This document shows positions 35,002 through 46,100 of a stretch of DNA of 64,000 nt, piece after piece. Numbering within the stretch: the stretch's first letter is position 1; the number at the start of each line of letters is the position of its first letter. Both the position numbers and the translations under genes were made by a program. The notes beneath the pieces are model-generated. The model was given only the letters and a program-made list of their open reading frames with translations. It did not search any database and was not told where the DNA came from. This DNA comes from Lantana camara (taxonomy: Eukaryota > Streptophyta > Magnoliopsida > Lamiales > Verbenaceae): the NCBI GenBank assembly GCA_037501455.1, contig CM074861.1, positions 35,232,001 through 35,296,000 of the forward strand, in the 5' to 3' direction.

Positions 35002-38000
35002 TGTAACATCCCGATCGTTCGACCTTCCCAGGTATGCCTTCATGGGTGAGCTATGTGCGCTTTTAAGTATTTAATTATGTGAATTATGTGTTTATTATAC
35101 TTTCTATGTGATATATTTGAATTACTTGAACTTAATTGACCTTATGTGATTTATTTATACGTATTTGTCTTCTTTGCTTTGTTCTTGTTCCGTTCGTGTC
35201 CGTTTTCGTTTTTTATTTTTGTGACTACGTGTTATGCGTGACTTATGTATGTTATGTATGCGTCTTTGTGATTGTTACTTGTTTTTGAGTTCGTTTGAAA
35301 CGGTTTTGAAACCGTTTTATGTTTTAGGGACATAAGGACCTAACGAGCTTTAGCGCACCTTGTGTTCCGGAAGGCGTAACTTGAGCTCGGGAATTCAGAT
35401 TCGAATTTCGAAAGATGTGTTGGACTCGTAACGAAGTAAGCAAGACAGAGAATCAAGATTCATATTTTTCTAAGCTCGTTTGATTCCCCGTTTTTCGACC
35501 GGACCGAGCCCCTTGCACCTTTAAGCCATCTTTTGACTTAATTGAGCTTTGTGGACCCCACTTAAACTTAACCAAACCCTTAACCATGACTTATACCTTG
35601 GGTTAACACCCATTTCAGCCCCTAACCCCAAGAGAACCGATCCATTTCTCTCTCTCCCTCAAGAATCGATCAGCTCCAAGGCAAGGAAGAAGGAAGAAAC
35701 CCTTTTGGCCATTCTTGATGATTTTGAGCTCCAATCTCCACCAAATCTTCTCAAATTCGAAAGGTAAGCTCATGATCGTATTCTACACTCTCTCTTCTCT
35801 CTTATGTGTGGATTTGAGTTGATTTTATTGGTTGATTGATGAGATTGAGCAAGCATGTGAATAGTGGAGTTTGGATGAATTTGATGATTCTTGCTTCCTT
35901 CTTGATTCCCTTGAGTTTGGATGATTATATGTTGCTTCCATGACTTGATTCTAAGTGTTTATTGCATCTTGTTCCTTGGTAGTTGAGTTATGAGTGATTG
36001 GCCTTGGATGAGTGCTTGAGAATGGATGATATAGCTTGATGCATTCCCTCCCATTTTCTTGCCTTGTTTCTTGCATGTTTGGTGGTTGAAATTATTCCTA
36101 CTTGTATGGCTCGGATATATGTTGGATTGGTGTTATTTTTTATGTATGTTAAGTGTGCTTTCTAAGGCATAAGAGACTCCCCAAGGCAAGAACCGAAATA
36201 CCCTGTTTTTCTTGCCAAAAAACGAAGTGTTGCTGCGTTTATTTTTCAGTCCCGAATGCATGACACGGCCGTGTCATGTTTTAACTGGAAATGGACACGG
36301 CCGTGTCAAGCTCTTGACTTTGGGCCCTGAATTAATTTAAACCGGACACGACCGTGTCCGATTCCTTTGCATTCTGGACGAGGCCGTGTCCACCCAGTAG
36401 GTTTTGGCCGGGAGGAGTTTCTTTCGTCGTTTCGTTGCTTTTCGTTGGTTCTTCTTGCCTCGTTTATAATGTGTATGCATGATTAACTTGTAGTATGATA
36501 TGCTAAGTTTGATCTTGTGGATTTATGGTATATTCTTTGCTCTCGATTATGAGATAGAACCTTATATGCCTTGAATGCTTCTATTTGACCTAATGTGCAT
36601 TCATTTCGTATTCCTTGCATCATAAACATACATCCACATGTGCCGAGCGTCTAATGTGGTTCATATTGAGTCTAAGGTTATCTTTTGCCTTTGTTTTGCC
36701 TTTAGGTTCGTTCCTTGGTTGACGAGGTTGTCTTCTAGTTGTCCGACTTGCTTCCTTTGTTCCCGTTGCTTCTCGGAGGTGAGGTTTTCTTCCTTTTAGA
36801 TAATATGACCTACAACCCTATGTGTTTTGAAGCCTGCATGCGAGTTATGTATACTATATGATAAATATGTGTATGATATGTATTTTGAGGGCTCGTCCCA
36901 TTTTGTATAAGACTTTAAAAAGGTTTTATATGTATATAGCTCTATTTTGATATTCTTATGGAAAGCTTTGAATATGTGTGAGTGCGTAGCGAGATTTGGC
37001 TTTGAAAGATAAGCTTTGAGATATGTTTGTGTAACTTTTGTAATCTGTTTGGGGCCCGGAGTGTGGTAATCTCGGGTCGGCCGAGGGGTCGCCGAGCTCT
37101 TCCATCAACACCTCCATTTGAGAGTCTCACCCAACCTTAGGAGGTTAAGGAAGGGTGTTTCTCTTGAGCCGGCGGAGGCAACCGCCGAAGGATACAAGGT
37201 AGTAATTAAACCTTGTCACATTTCTGTGTATGGATAGCTAGGGCTTGCTACCCTTCTATCACCCGGAGTAGGTTGGATTACGAATTATGTTTTGATTATG
37301 ATTTATGTCTTTGATTATGAATGGAGTTTGGAAGGAGAACTCGTACTCGCCGAGTTAGTGTGATTATGTATAAATCTATGAAACGGGAATGGACTCTTAA
37401 ATACTTAAAATTGGTTGTTTTGGCCTTTGGCCTTTAATCCCTTTTTTTCCTATATATTTATTATCACGGGAAATGATTTGGCTTGCAAAAACCATCCCCG
37501 GTTTATGGATTCTCTTCAAATTGTTAAGTGCTTTGCTCTATATGTATATAGGGGTGCATGTGTTAGCCCCCTCAACAGTCTCTAGGACTGACCCTCGTTG
37601 CTTCTTCTCTTTTTCCCCTTTGATTTGAGTTTTGCAGGTACCCGGTTGGGAGTCTGGCTAAGCGCCTGTTGTCTTTCGAGTCTTGGGAGTAGTTCGAGTC
37701 TTCGTAGAGTCCTTGCATTTGCATATTTACTTTCCCGCTTTGGTACTATGTATACATAATTATAAGCTATGTTTTGTAATTTGAAGCTTTGAATATTTCT
37801 TTTAGCCCGGGGTGGGCAAAGCATGTTGAAATATGTATATCTCTTCCTGAGCTTTTATATTTGTAATCGGTTATGTTAGTTGATCCTGTGGCTTCCGCAC
37901 TTTCGATTTTATTCTGTGGCGCACTCTGTTCAGGGTCTAGACCGTCTAGCCTAGAGTTGATTTTTGTTTGTCACCCGTTCGCCATGGTTCGATGCGGGGA

Positions 38001-38074
38001 TGGAGTTCCCCTCTCGATACCCGTGTTGGACTATGGTGCGGGGGATGTAGCGCCCTTCGCTCCGGGGTGTTACT
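35002..38074 (+). repeat. 3' LTR of family C element, 3073 bp
   Basis: Same structure as the 5' LTR with the extra palindrome unit. It ends TGTTACT, a terminal A-to-T change, followed by the TGTAA duplication. Confidence 0.95.
36262..36390. promoter_or_regulatory. Four GACACGGCCGTGTC palindromes in 3' LTR C
   Basis: Units start at 36262, 36294, 36345 and 36377. The two pairs are each spaced exactly 32 bp. The first two are perfect; GACACGACCGTGTC and GACGAGGCCGTGTC are slightly degenerate. Confidence 0.85.
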
Positions 38075-38617
38075 TGTAATGTCTCATATGAGCTAACTCT
38101 GTCATATTTGATATACGCTCGAAAGGGTGTCGCCATATAGACACATGAACCACGACCTATGTTGGGATTACACAAATGACATATGTAGAATTAGTGGAAT
38201 CGATAAAGGACCTACACTTGTTAAGAACAAGAATGATCTCTTACTGATTGAGCTGTTCGTAGTCCATTAAATATTAAACCTTTGGCCAAGGTGGATAAAA
38301 GATCAAGACATCAAGAAAATGCGGTTTTCTTGGATTGAGATCTAAATGGATATGAAACGAACTTAACTTTAAAGATCAAGAATATTAAGGCTCTTAGAAT
38401 ATTCCCATGCCTTAGTTCTTGATTGAGAGATGGAATTGCAGGAGGATCGTATTTCACTGATTGTCATTGACTGAAAGGTTCTTCGATTCATTTCGTTATT
38501 CGGTTAGGGTTCACACACCTATTACTAGATTACATTAGTGTGATATGTGAAATGATTAATTAATTATGGGAATTAATTAATTATTGTCACTGCTAATCGA
38601 ATAATGAACCTAAAGGG

Positions 38618-40031
38618 TGATAACATGCTTGATTTCCTATCTTTCATATTCTCGGGACTGCACTTTTGAGCTTAAATTGTATATATATTGGTGCTTTTGA
38701 TGGATTTTCGTGTTTTGAGAAGTGCAGGGACTTGGAAATAATTTTTGGACTTATATGGTAGACTTTAGCATGTAATTGTGTTCTAGAAGTTGGAGCTTTC
38801 AATTTGGCACGTGGGTTGCATGCATGGGAATTTTTGGAGTGTGGACCTTGGTTTTAGTATAACGTGGCTGGCTTGTTTTATTCGGAGATGGGCTTGATAG
38901 TGCTGAGCCTTGCACATTCATTGATTTAATTTGACTGAAGGAAGTCCAGCCTTGGGGAGAAGTCTTCTGCGTCAAGTTTGCGTAGAATCCGAGTCCTTTT
39001 TGGACAAGGATTTGGAAGGCTTGTTTTGGAGATTATATATTCACGTCTTGGGAGAGAACTTTAGAGGAGATTCACGAGATAATTCCTGAGAGCAGTTCAA
39101 CGCAAAAGCATATCGGTGAGTGTTGAAGATTCCTCTTAGAAGCAACAATCTCTCCTCTTCTCTTAGTTAGATTATGCCTTTGTTTTGTTTTATGCTTTCA
39201 ATCATCTTTATGAATAATTAAATCCATAGAACTTAGCTAGGAGTTTACAATTCACGTTTTAGACATCGTGAGACCTAATTAGTTTTATAATTCAGTTTTA
39301 ATTCAAGTATTTAATAATTCCCCGTGTGCCTTGTTTATTTTTAATTATTTGTTAGTTAATTAGGGCCTAATTTTCTAAGTAGATGGTTGCATATTGCTAA
39401 TCTTGATTGCATGAAGTATACGTAGTGCTTGATAGATACTTAGTAGCGCGTTAGTGATAAGAAGTCATAAAGTCGAATCTGCTTCACTAAGGGAATTAAT
39501 AATCGAATTTGCACGTGTCGTGACTTGGTTAATTTGGGCTAGTGTTTTCTTAATACTTAATGATGTTGACTCATTGAATCCTGTCGAGTGTCTCTAGGGG
39601 TTGTGAGTTGATTAGGGAATAACTGTCGAGTGTCTCTAGGTTATTCTACCACTTAAGAGAAAACAAAGCGGAGTCGAGTGTCTCTATCAGCTATAGCTAG
39701 TCTATTTGAGTAACTGAATTTATCTTTGCGTCTATGATCGATGTTTTAAACTGAATTGTGATTCCTAGCTAGGTATTGTCTTTCCAACTGATTTATCAAA
39801 ACTCCAATCTCTACGTGATTTCTCGTTTTTACTTTGTTTTTAATTATTAGTTGTTAATTAGTTTAGTAAACTTCAAAACCCCCGAATTTTACTCGTTAAT
39901 TTTAGTTAGTTCTTTTGTGATTAAATTAGAATTATTTTCACCCAATCCCTGAGGATTCGACCCATTCGCACTATACTCGATTATTAGTTGTGAATAGGAT
40001 TACTTTATTTTGACGAATTCGACGCTTGTCA
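38618..40031 (+). repeat. 5' LTR of Athila-like element, 1414 bp
   Basis: TGATAACATGC to GACGCTTGTCA. A TATA-like ATTATATATTC lies at about 39032. The 3' part carries three hairpins with one shared loop and the CCCTGAGGATTCGACCC block common near the end of Athila-type LTRs. Confidence 0.94.
39577..39692 (+). promoter_or_regulatory. Three LTR hairpins sharing a 14-nt loop (5' LTR)
   Basis: The loop GTCGAGTGTCTCTA occurs at 39583-39596, 39625-39638 and 39673-39686. Flanking arms differ but pair: AATCCT with GGGGTT (two G-U), GAATAACT with GGTTATTC (one G-U), AGCGGA with TCAGCT (one mismatch). The loop itself can form GAG/CTC with a TGT triloop. If transcription starts at the TATA near 39032, these lie in the leader RNA. 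Confidence 0.72.
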
Positions 40032-40036
40032 AATTT

Positions 40037-40054
40037 TGGCATCATTTTTGGGGA
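40037..40054 (+). other. Degenerate primer-binding site (tRNA-Asp type)
   Basis: TGGCATCATTTTTGGGGA, six bases after the LTR. It resembles the tRNA-Asp-complementary site usual for Athila/Tat elements with most CpG positions changed to CA or TG. Confidence 0.75.
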
Positions 40055-40083
40055 TTGGTATTAATAGAATTTAATTCTTTTTT

Positions 40084-41422
40084 GTGAACAGGAGTATTCG
40101 CGGAGTTGACGAGCCAATTTTCGATCCTGAGATCGAGAAAACTACGAAATCATTAAGGAGACAAGCCAAAACACGCAAAAATCTGGAGAAAAATTCCAAT
40201 CTGATCAAATCCGAAGAGTCCAGTACCGATTCGGAACACTCAGAAGGCGAACAGTCAGATTTGATCGTAAGGTTTGACCATATCTTGACGATGGCAGTAT
40301 TAGCAGCTCGCGTAACTATGCGCGATCAAGCACGCCCAGGCGTCACACAGCAGACCCTCTGCATCACTTTTCCAGAGGTTCCTGCTAATTTCGAACTCCG
40401 GACAGGATTGATACACTTGCTTCCCATCTTCCGAGGAAAGGAGAATGAAAACCCGCATCAGCATCTCTAAGACTTCCATACCCTATGTTGCTCCAGCATG
40501 CCACACGGAGTGACGGAATAACATATAAAGCTACGAGCCTTCCCACATTTTCTACAAGATGCAGCTAAAAAGTGGTTGAATTCGCTTCCACCGGGTACCA
40601 TCACGACATGGGCACAAATGTCTAAAAAATTCTTGGATAGGTTCTTTCCTGCCTCGCGACAGCGAGATCTCCTTCAGGAGATTATCACCATTAGGCAGAA
40701 TGAAACCGAAACCATGCACGAGTACTGGGAACGGTACAACGCTCTCCTAGCTATGTGCCCGCATCACAACCTTACCGAAAATTCCGTTATTCATAACTTT
40801 TACTGAGGTTTGATGCCTGCTGAAAAGAAGATGTTGGATGCTACTAGTGGAGGTTGTATTATGGACAAGACAACCGAGGAGATTAAGGACACGATCAGCA
40901 AAGTTATTGCGAACTCGCAGAAATATTACACAACACATGATATGTCCCGGAATGTTGGTGAGGTTAATTCGTCTCCTTTTGATGAACTTAAAAGTATGAT
41001 AACTGCTTTGGCCTCTAACCTTACTACAGGTACTCCTCAAGTAGCAATGGTTTGTCAGTTATGCTCAAGTACCTTACACCCCACTGATGCATGCCCGTCT
41101 CTTTAAGAGAGGACTTTGGAGAATGTTAAGGCTGCAGGATACCAAAAACAGAACTATAATCCATACTCAAACACCTATAATCCTGGTTGGAACAATCACC
41201 CTAGTTTGAGCTATGCCCCAAACCCTCAACCACCAAACTTCCAGAATTTTGTACCTAGGCCTCTGTAGCCTCAGCAACAAAATCCACAACAGAACCCATC
41301 CCTTAACCCCCAACTCCCAAGCTATCTAATTCAACAGCCTGGGGTCCACCGTTCAAAACTTAGGCTCTTCGGTTAAGAACTTAGAAACCTAGCTAGGACA
41401 GATCGCCACTGCATTAAGTAAG
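40084..41422 (+). pseudogene. gag: Athila-like gag, many stops
   Basis: Capsid protein gene of the element. The frame from about 40084 keeps gag features despite stops: KLRAFPHFLQDAAKKWLNSL (about 40530-40590), GTITTWAQMSKKFLDRFFP and MHEYWERYNALLAMCPHH. Stops occur at 40468, 40517, 40804, 41104 and 41267, and the frame shifts before 41390. The segment near 41395 (LGQIATALSKMENQGKLP) leads into pol. The start is uncertain; the first in-frame codon at 40084 is GTG. Confidence 0.87.
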
Positions 41423-44400
41423 ATGGAGAACCAAGGAAAGTTACCTTTGCAAACGGAGGACCCTAGGCAGAATGTCAGTGCGATCACTCTCAGAAGTGGT
41501 AAGGAGCTTTCCCCGCCACCAGAGAAGGAACAAGGGAGGAAATCTGAGTCTGTAGACGATCGAAAAGAAGGTACTACTTCTAAGAATGACCACGCCTCAA
41601 CCCTAAACCGGAACAGAGAGACAGAGATTGTCGCACAACCGCAGCCCCTAGTAATCCCACCACCATTCCCTCAACGTCTGGCCGAGATGAAAAAGCAGAA
41701 GGAAGAAAAGAACATTCTAGAGACATTTCGAAAAGTTGAGGTGAATATACCGTTGTTAGAAGCCATCCAACAGATCCCCAGGTATGCTAAATTCCTCAAA
41801 GAGCTCTGTACCAATAAGAGGAAATTAAAGGGGAATGAAAAGGTAAGTGTGGGGGAGAACGTATCTGCTGTCTTGCAAAAGAAACTCCACCCTAAGTGTC
41901 GGGATCAAGGTATGTTCTCTATACCATGTAAAATTGGTAATCTAGGAATCAAAAAGGTCATGTGCGATTTAGGTGCTTCTATTAACGTTATGCCACTATC
42001 TGTTTATAATGCACTTAATCTTGGCCCCTTGAAAGGTACAAGTGTCATCATTCAATTGACGGACCGTTCTATCGTATATCCGGAGGGTGTTCTAGAGGAT
42101 GTCCTGGTTCAAATCAATGATCTAGCTTTTCCAGCAGATTTCTTCATACTAGACATGGAGGAGAACAACTCTGAAAAATCGTCCGATATTCTTTTGGGTC
42201 GCCCTTTTTTTAGCACGGCTAGGGCTAAGATTGATGTTCATGATGGTTTACTAACTCTTGAGTTTGATGGTGACATGGTTAAATTTAATGTTTATAATGC
42301 TACGAAAAGGCCTGATGAACTTTCTAGAGTATTTGGCATTGATGTAGTTGATGATTTAACTGAGAAAGTGTTCGGGCTAAATAATTTAGAGGCTTTGCAT
42401 TATGCTCTTTGTCAAAGTTTTAGCACTAAGGAATTACGTGATTTTGCAAGAGAATTTGAAATACCTAGTGAACTCTTTGATGTAGTGCATGAATTAGATG
42501 TTTCAAATCATTTTGTCGGTAGTTTGTCAAAGCTTGAATTGCCTATTTCACAAACTAAATTGCTACCTTCAATTGTGCAGGCTCCCGAATTGGAACTCAA
42601 GACGTTGCCGGATCATCTCAAGTACGCCTTCCTGGGTGTAAAGGAGACCTTTCCCGTGATCATCTCTAGTGCATTAAGCCCGTTGGAAGAGGAAAAATTA
42701 ATTCGAGTGCTTAGGGAGTTCAAGGAAGCAATCGGTTGGACCATAGCCGACATAAAAAGGATAAGTCTGTCAACTTGCACGCACAAGATAATCCTAACCG
42801 ATGATGCAAAACCAAAATGACAAGCTCAACGCCGACTTAACCCACCAATGATGGAAGTCGTTAAAAAGGAGATATTAAGACTTTTAGATACAGGTGTGAT
42901 ATTTCCGGTCTCAGACAGCGAGTGGGTAAGCCCGGTGCAGGTAGTTCCAAAGAAAACAGGCATCACGGTTATTGAAAATGACGAAGGTGATATGGTACCC
43001 ACCCGCGTTCAAAACGGGTGGAGGGTTTGTATGGAATATAGAGGCTTAAATTCTTTCACTAAAAAGGACCACTTCCCCCTTCCTTTTATTGACCAAATGT
43101 TGGAACGTTTAGCCGGTAAATCTCACTATTGTTGTCTTGATGGCTATTCAGGTTTCTACCAAATTCCAGTGGCTCCCGAGGATCAAAGTAAAACTACATT
43201 CACTTGCCAATTTGGAACTTTCGCGTTCAGAAGGATGCCGTTCGGTCTTTGTAATGCTCCGGTGACTTTTCAGCGATGTATGGTGAGCATATTCTCTGAT
43301 TTTGTTGAGTAAATAATTGAGGTATTTATGGACGACTTTATAGTTTACGGTAATTCTTTTGACGAATGTCTTGAAAATTTGGCTAAGGTTTTGAAAAGAT
43401 GTTCTGAAAATGACTTGGTTTTAAACTTCGAAAAATGCCACTTTATGGTAGATAAGGGAATTATTCTTGGTCATGTGGTTTCTCATAAGGGAATCGAGGT
43501 TGATAAATCGAAGATAGATGTTGTGAAATCCTTGCCTTACCCCGTAAGTGTGCGGGAGATTCGATCTTTCCTTGGCTATGCAGGTTTCTATAGGCATTTT
43601 ATACAGGATTTCTCAAAGATCACTAAACCCCTCTGTAAGCTCTTGCAAAAGGATGTGGAGTTCGTTTTCAATGAAGAATGCAAGGAAGCTTTTGATGTAT
43701 TGAAGAAGAAGCTGGTTTCTACACCAATTATGCAACCACCGAATTGGAACTACCCCTTCGAGATCATGTGTGACGCAAGTGATTATGCGGTTGGAGCTGT
43801 TTTGGGTCAACAAATTGACAAAAACCCGCATGTCATTTATTATGCATCTAAGATGCTTGATAACGTGCAGATCAACTACGCCACTACGGAAAAAGAACTC
43901 TTATCCATTGTTTTTGCTCTAGATAAATTTAGATCATATCTTTTGGGTACTAAAGTGGTTGTATTTTTTGATCATGCGGCGTTGCAGTTCCTTTTGACAA
44001 AGAAGGATGCAAAGCCAAGGCTAATCCGTTGGATTTTACTTCTACAGGAGTTTAATCTAGAAATTCGCGATAAAAAAGGTTCTGAAAATCTCGCCGCCAA
44101 CCATCTGAGCAGGATTTTAGGAGAAATTACAAGTTCAAGGCCAATACGTGACAAGTTCCCTGATGAACAGCTTTTTACGGTGTATGACCGTGAAACCCTT
44201 GCACACCTAGAACTCCCACCCTGGTATGCAGACATCGCTAATTACTTAGCATCAGGTATACTGCCTGAAAGTATGTCTCGTGCTGAAAAGGATAAGATAA
44301 AAAGTGATGCAAAGTATTTTATTTGGGATGATCCCTTTTTGTGGAAAATTTGTTCTGACCAAATCATTCGGCGTTGTGTCTCTAAGAATGAATTTGAGTC

Positions 44401-45517
44401 AATTCTGAAATTTTGTCACTCTTATGCATGTGGGGGTCATTTTTGGTCAAAACGAACAGCTTTAAAAGGGCTTGAATATGGCTTCTTTTGGCCTAGCCTG
44501 TTTCGAGATGCATACTTGTTCTGCAAAAGCTGTGAAAATTGTCAGAAGACGGGTAACATAGACCCTAAAAATCAAATTCCACTGAACCCTATTCAACCCT
44601 GCGAAATTTTTTATGTTTGGGGTATTGATTTTATGGGACCGTTCCCTTCGTCTTCTGGCAATACTTATATACTTTTAGTTGTGGACTACGTTTCTAAATG
44701 GGTGGAAGCTAAGGCCACCCGGACTAACGATTCAAAAGTAGTTGTAGAATTTGTCAGGTCTAACATTTTTTCTAGGTTCGGAACACCTCGTGCCATTATC
44801 AGCGATCGAGGTACACACTTTTGCAATCGGTTGGTGGAGTCACTGTTGGCTAAGTGTCACGTTACACACCGGACTTCCACGGCTTATCACCCTCAAACGA
44901 ATGGACAAGCAGAGATATCTAATAGGGAAATTAAGTCTATCCTGGAGAAGACGGTGAACCCAAACAGAAATGATTGGAGTCAGAGATTAAACGATGCCTT
45001 ATGGGCGTATCGAACGGCTTATAAGACACCACTAGGGATGTCTCGCTTTCGAGTTGTTTATGGCAAAGCTTGCCATCTCCCCGTGGAATTGGAACATAGG
45101 ACTTTTTGGGCTATCAAGACTTGCTACATGCAAATGGATGCCGCTGGAGAGAAAAGAAAACTCCAACTCCAGGAGTTAGAGGAAATTCGAAATGATACCT
45201 ATGAGAATTCAGTGATTTATAAATCTAAGACTAAGAAATTTCATGACATGTTGATTTCTAGAAAAAATTTCTTAGTGGGTCAGAAAGTCTTACTTTTTAA
45301 TTCTCGGTTGCGTCTCTTTCTAGGCAAGCTAAAGTCTCGGTGGACAGGCCTCTTCGTGGTCACGAACATTGCTGCACATGGAGCAATTGATATCAAGGAT
45401 TTGAAGAATGGGGATATCTTGAAAGTAAACGGGCATCGACTGAAACCTTTCTATGAGTTTTCTCAGCCGTCTGAGATTGAGGATATCCGTTTGGAGGCCC
45501 CGCCTCCAACTGTTTAA
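41423..45517 (+). pseudogene. pol: Athila-like pol: protease, RT, RNase H, integrase
   Basis: One frame spans the whole region with two stops (TGA 42818-42820, TAA 43310-43312). Protease has CDLGASINVMP (about 41966) and ILLGRPF (42190). Reverse transcriptase runs from about 42848 with QNGWRVCMEYRGLN, FGLCNAPVTFQRCM and FMDDF (43325-43339, usual YxDD). RNase H has [14 protein letters not shown] (about 43769) and [19 protein letters not shown]. Integrase has the HHCC zinc site (about 44416-44535) and D, D, E residues (FMGPF near 44633; DRGTHF near 44802; [12 protein letters not shown] near 44900). RT before integrase marks it as Ty3/gypsy. Confidence 0.95.
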
Positions 45518-46100
45518 ATACTTCTGAAATGCTTCGTCGAGTCTGAGACAATAAACAAGGGCGCTCTTGGGAGGTAACCTAAATTGTGACAATTCAAGCG
45601 TCACATTAGTCCCGTTTCTTTTATTTATCTTTCTTTTTTTCTTTATTTCTTTGATTCTGCTCTCGTTTTGATTTAAGCTCTCGTATTCCGTAGGAACAGG
45701 TCTCCTTGCCCACAATTCAGGGTTATGTAGCAAAATAAGTGGAGGTTTAGCCATACCCAGAAACCGTACAATATTTATTTTAGGGGGAAATTTCCTGATT
45801 GTTAAAAATAAACTACCTGCCTGATACATACCCTGCCCGCAACCCTACCCGGTTACCGCATATCTACGCCATTAAAATCCGCGGACCCTAGCCGACCCGC
45901 CTCCGTAACCCGCTGACCCGACCGAAATTTTAACCGCCTCACCCCCCTTTTCACCTTACGCAAACCCTCATCCTAATTCAGTTTCAACCCTTACCAATTT
46001 ATAGAATCATTGCCTTCACACTTACCGCGGCCGAGATCCACCGTCCACCACCCTATCTTTGCCAGGAAACCACTAAAGAACCACCACAAACCATAGCACC
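45518..46100 (+). other. Pol-to-ORF3 spacer of the Athila-like element
   Basis: Non-coding. It contains GGGCGCTCTTGGGAGGTAACC (around 45558), similar to the block that follows pol in Athila-type elements, then a T-rich stretch. The minus-strand open frame 45329-45829 overlaps pol and is rejected. Confidence 0.65.

Larger units (their letters stand above)
29291..38074 (+). mobile_element. Gag-only gypsy-like retrotransposon, family C (TR-GAG-like)
   Basis: Two ~3.05-kb LTRs flank a 2.67-kb internal region with a primer-binding site, gag and polypurine tract but no recognisable protease, reverse transcriptase or integrase. The exact duplication TGTAA lies at 29286-29290 and 38075-38079. The final LTR base reads T instead of A. 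The LTRs look more than 98% identical by eye, so it is young. It must borrow pol from an autonomous relative. This fits the class described as terminal-repeat retrotransposons with GAG. Confidence 0.93.

Noticed and set aside
45329..45829. 166-codon minus-strand frame
   Set aside because: Overlaps the integrase end on the other strand and has no domain; a shadow frame.
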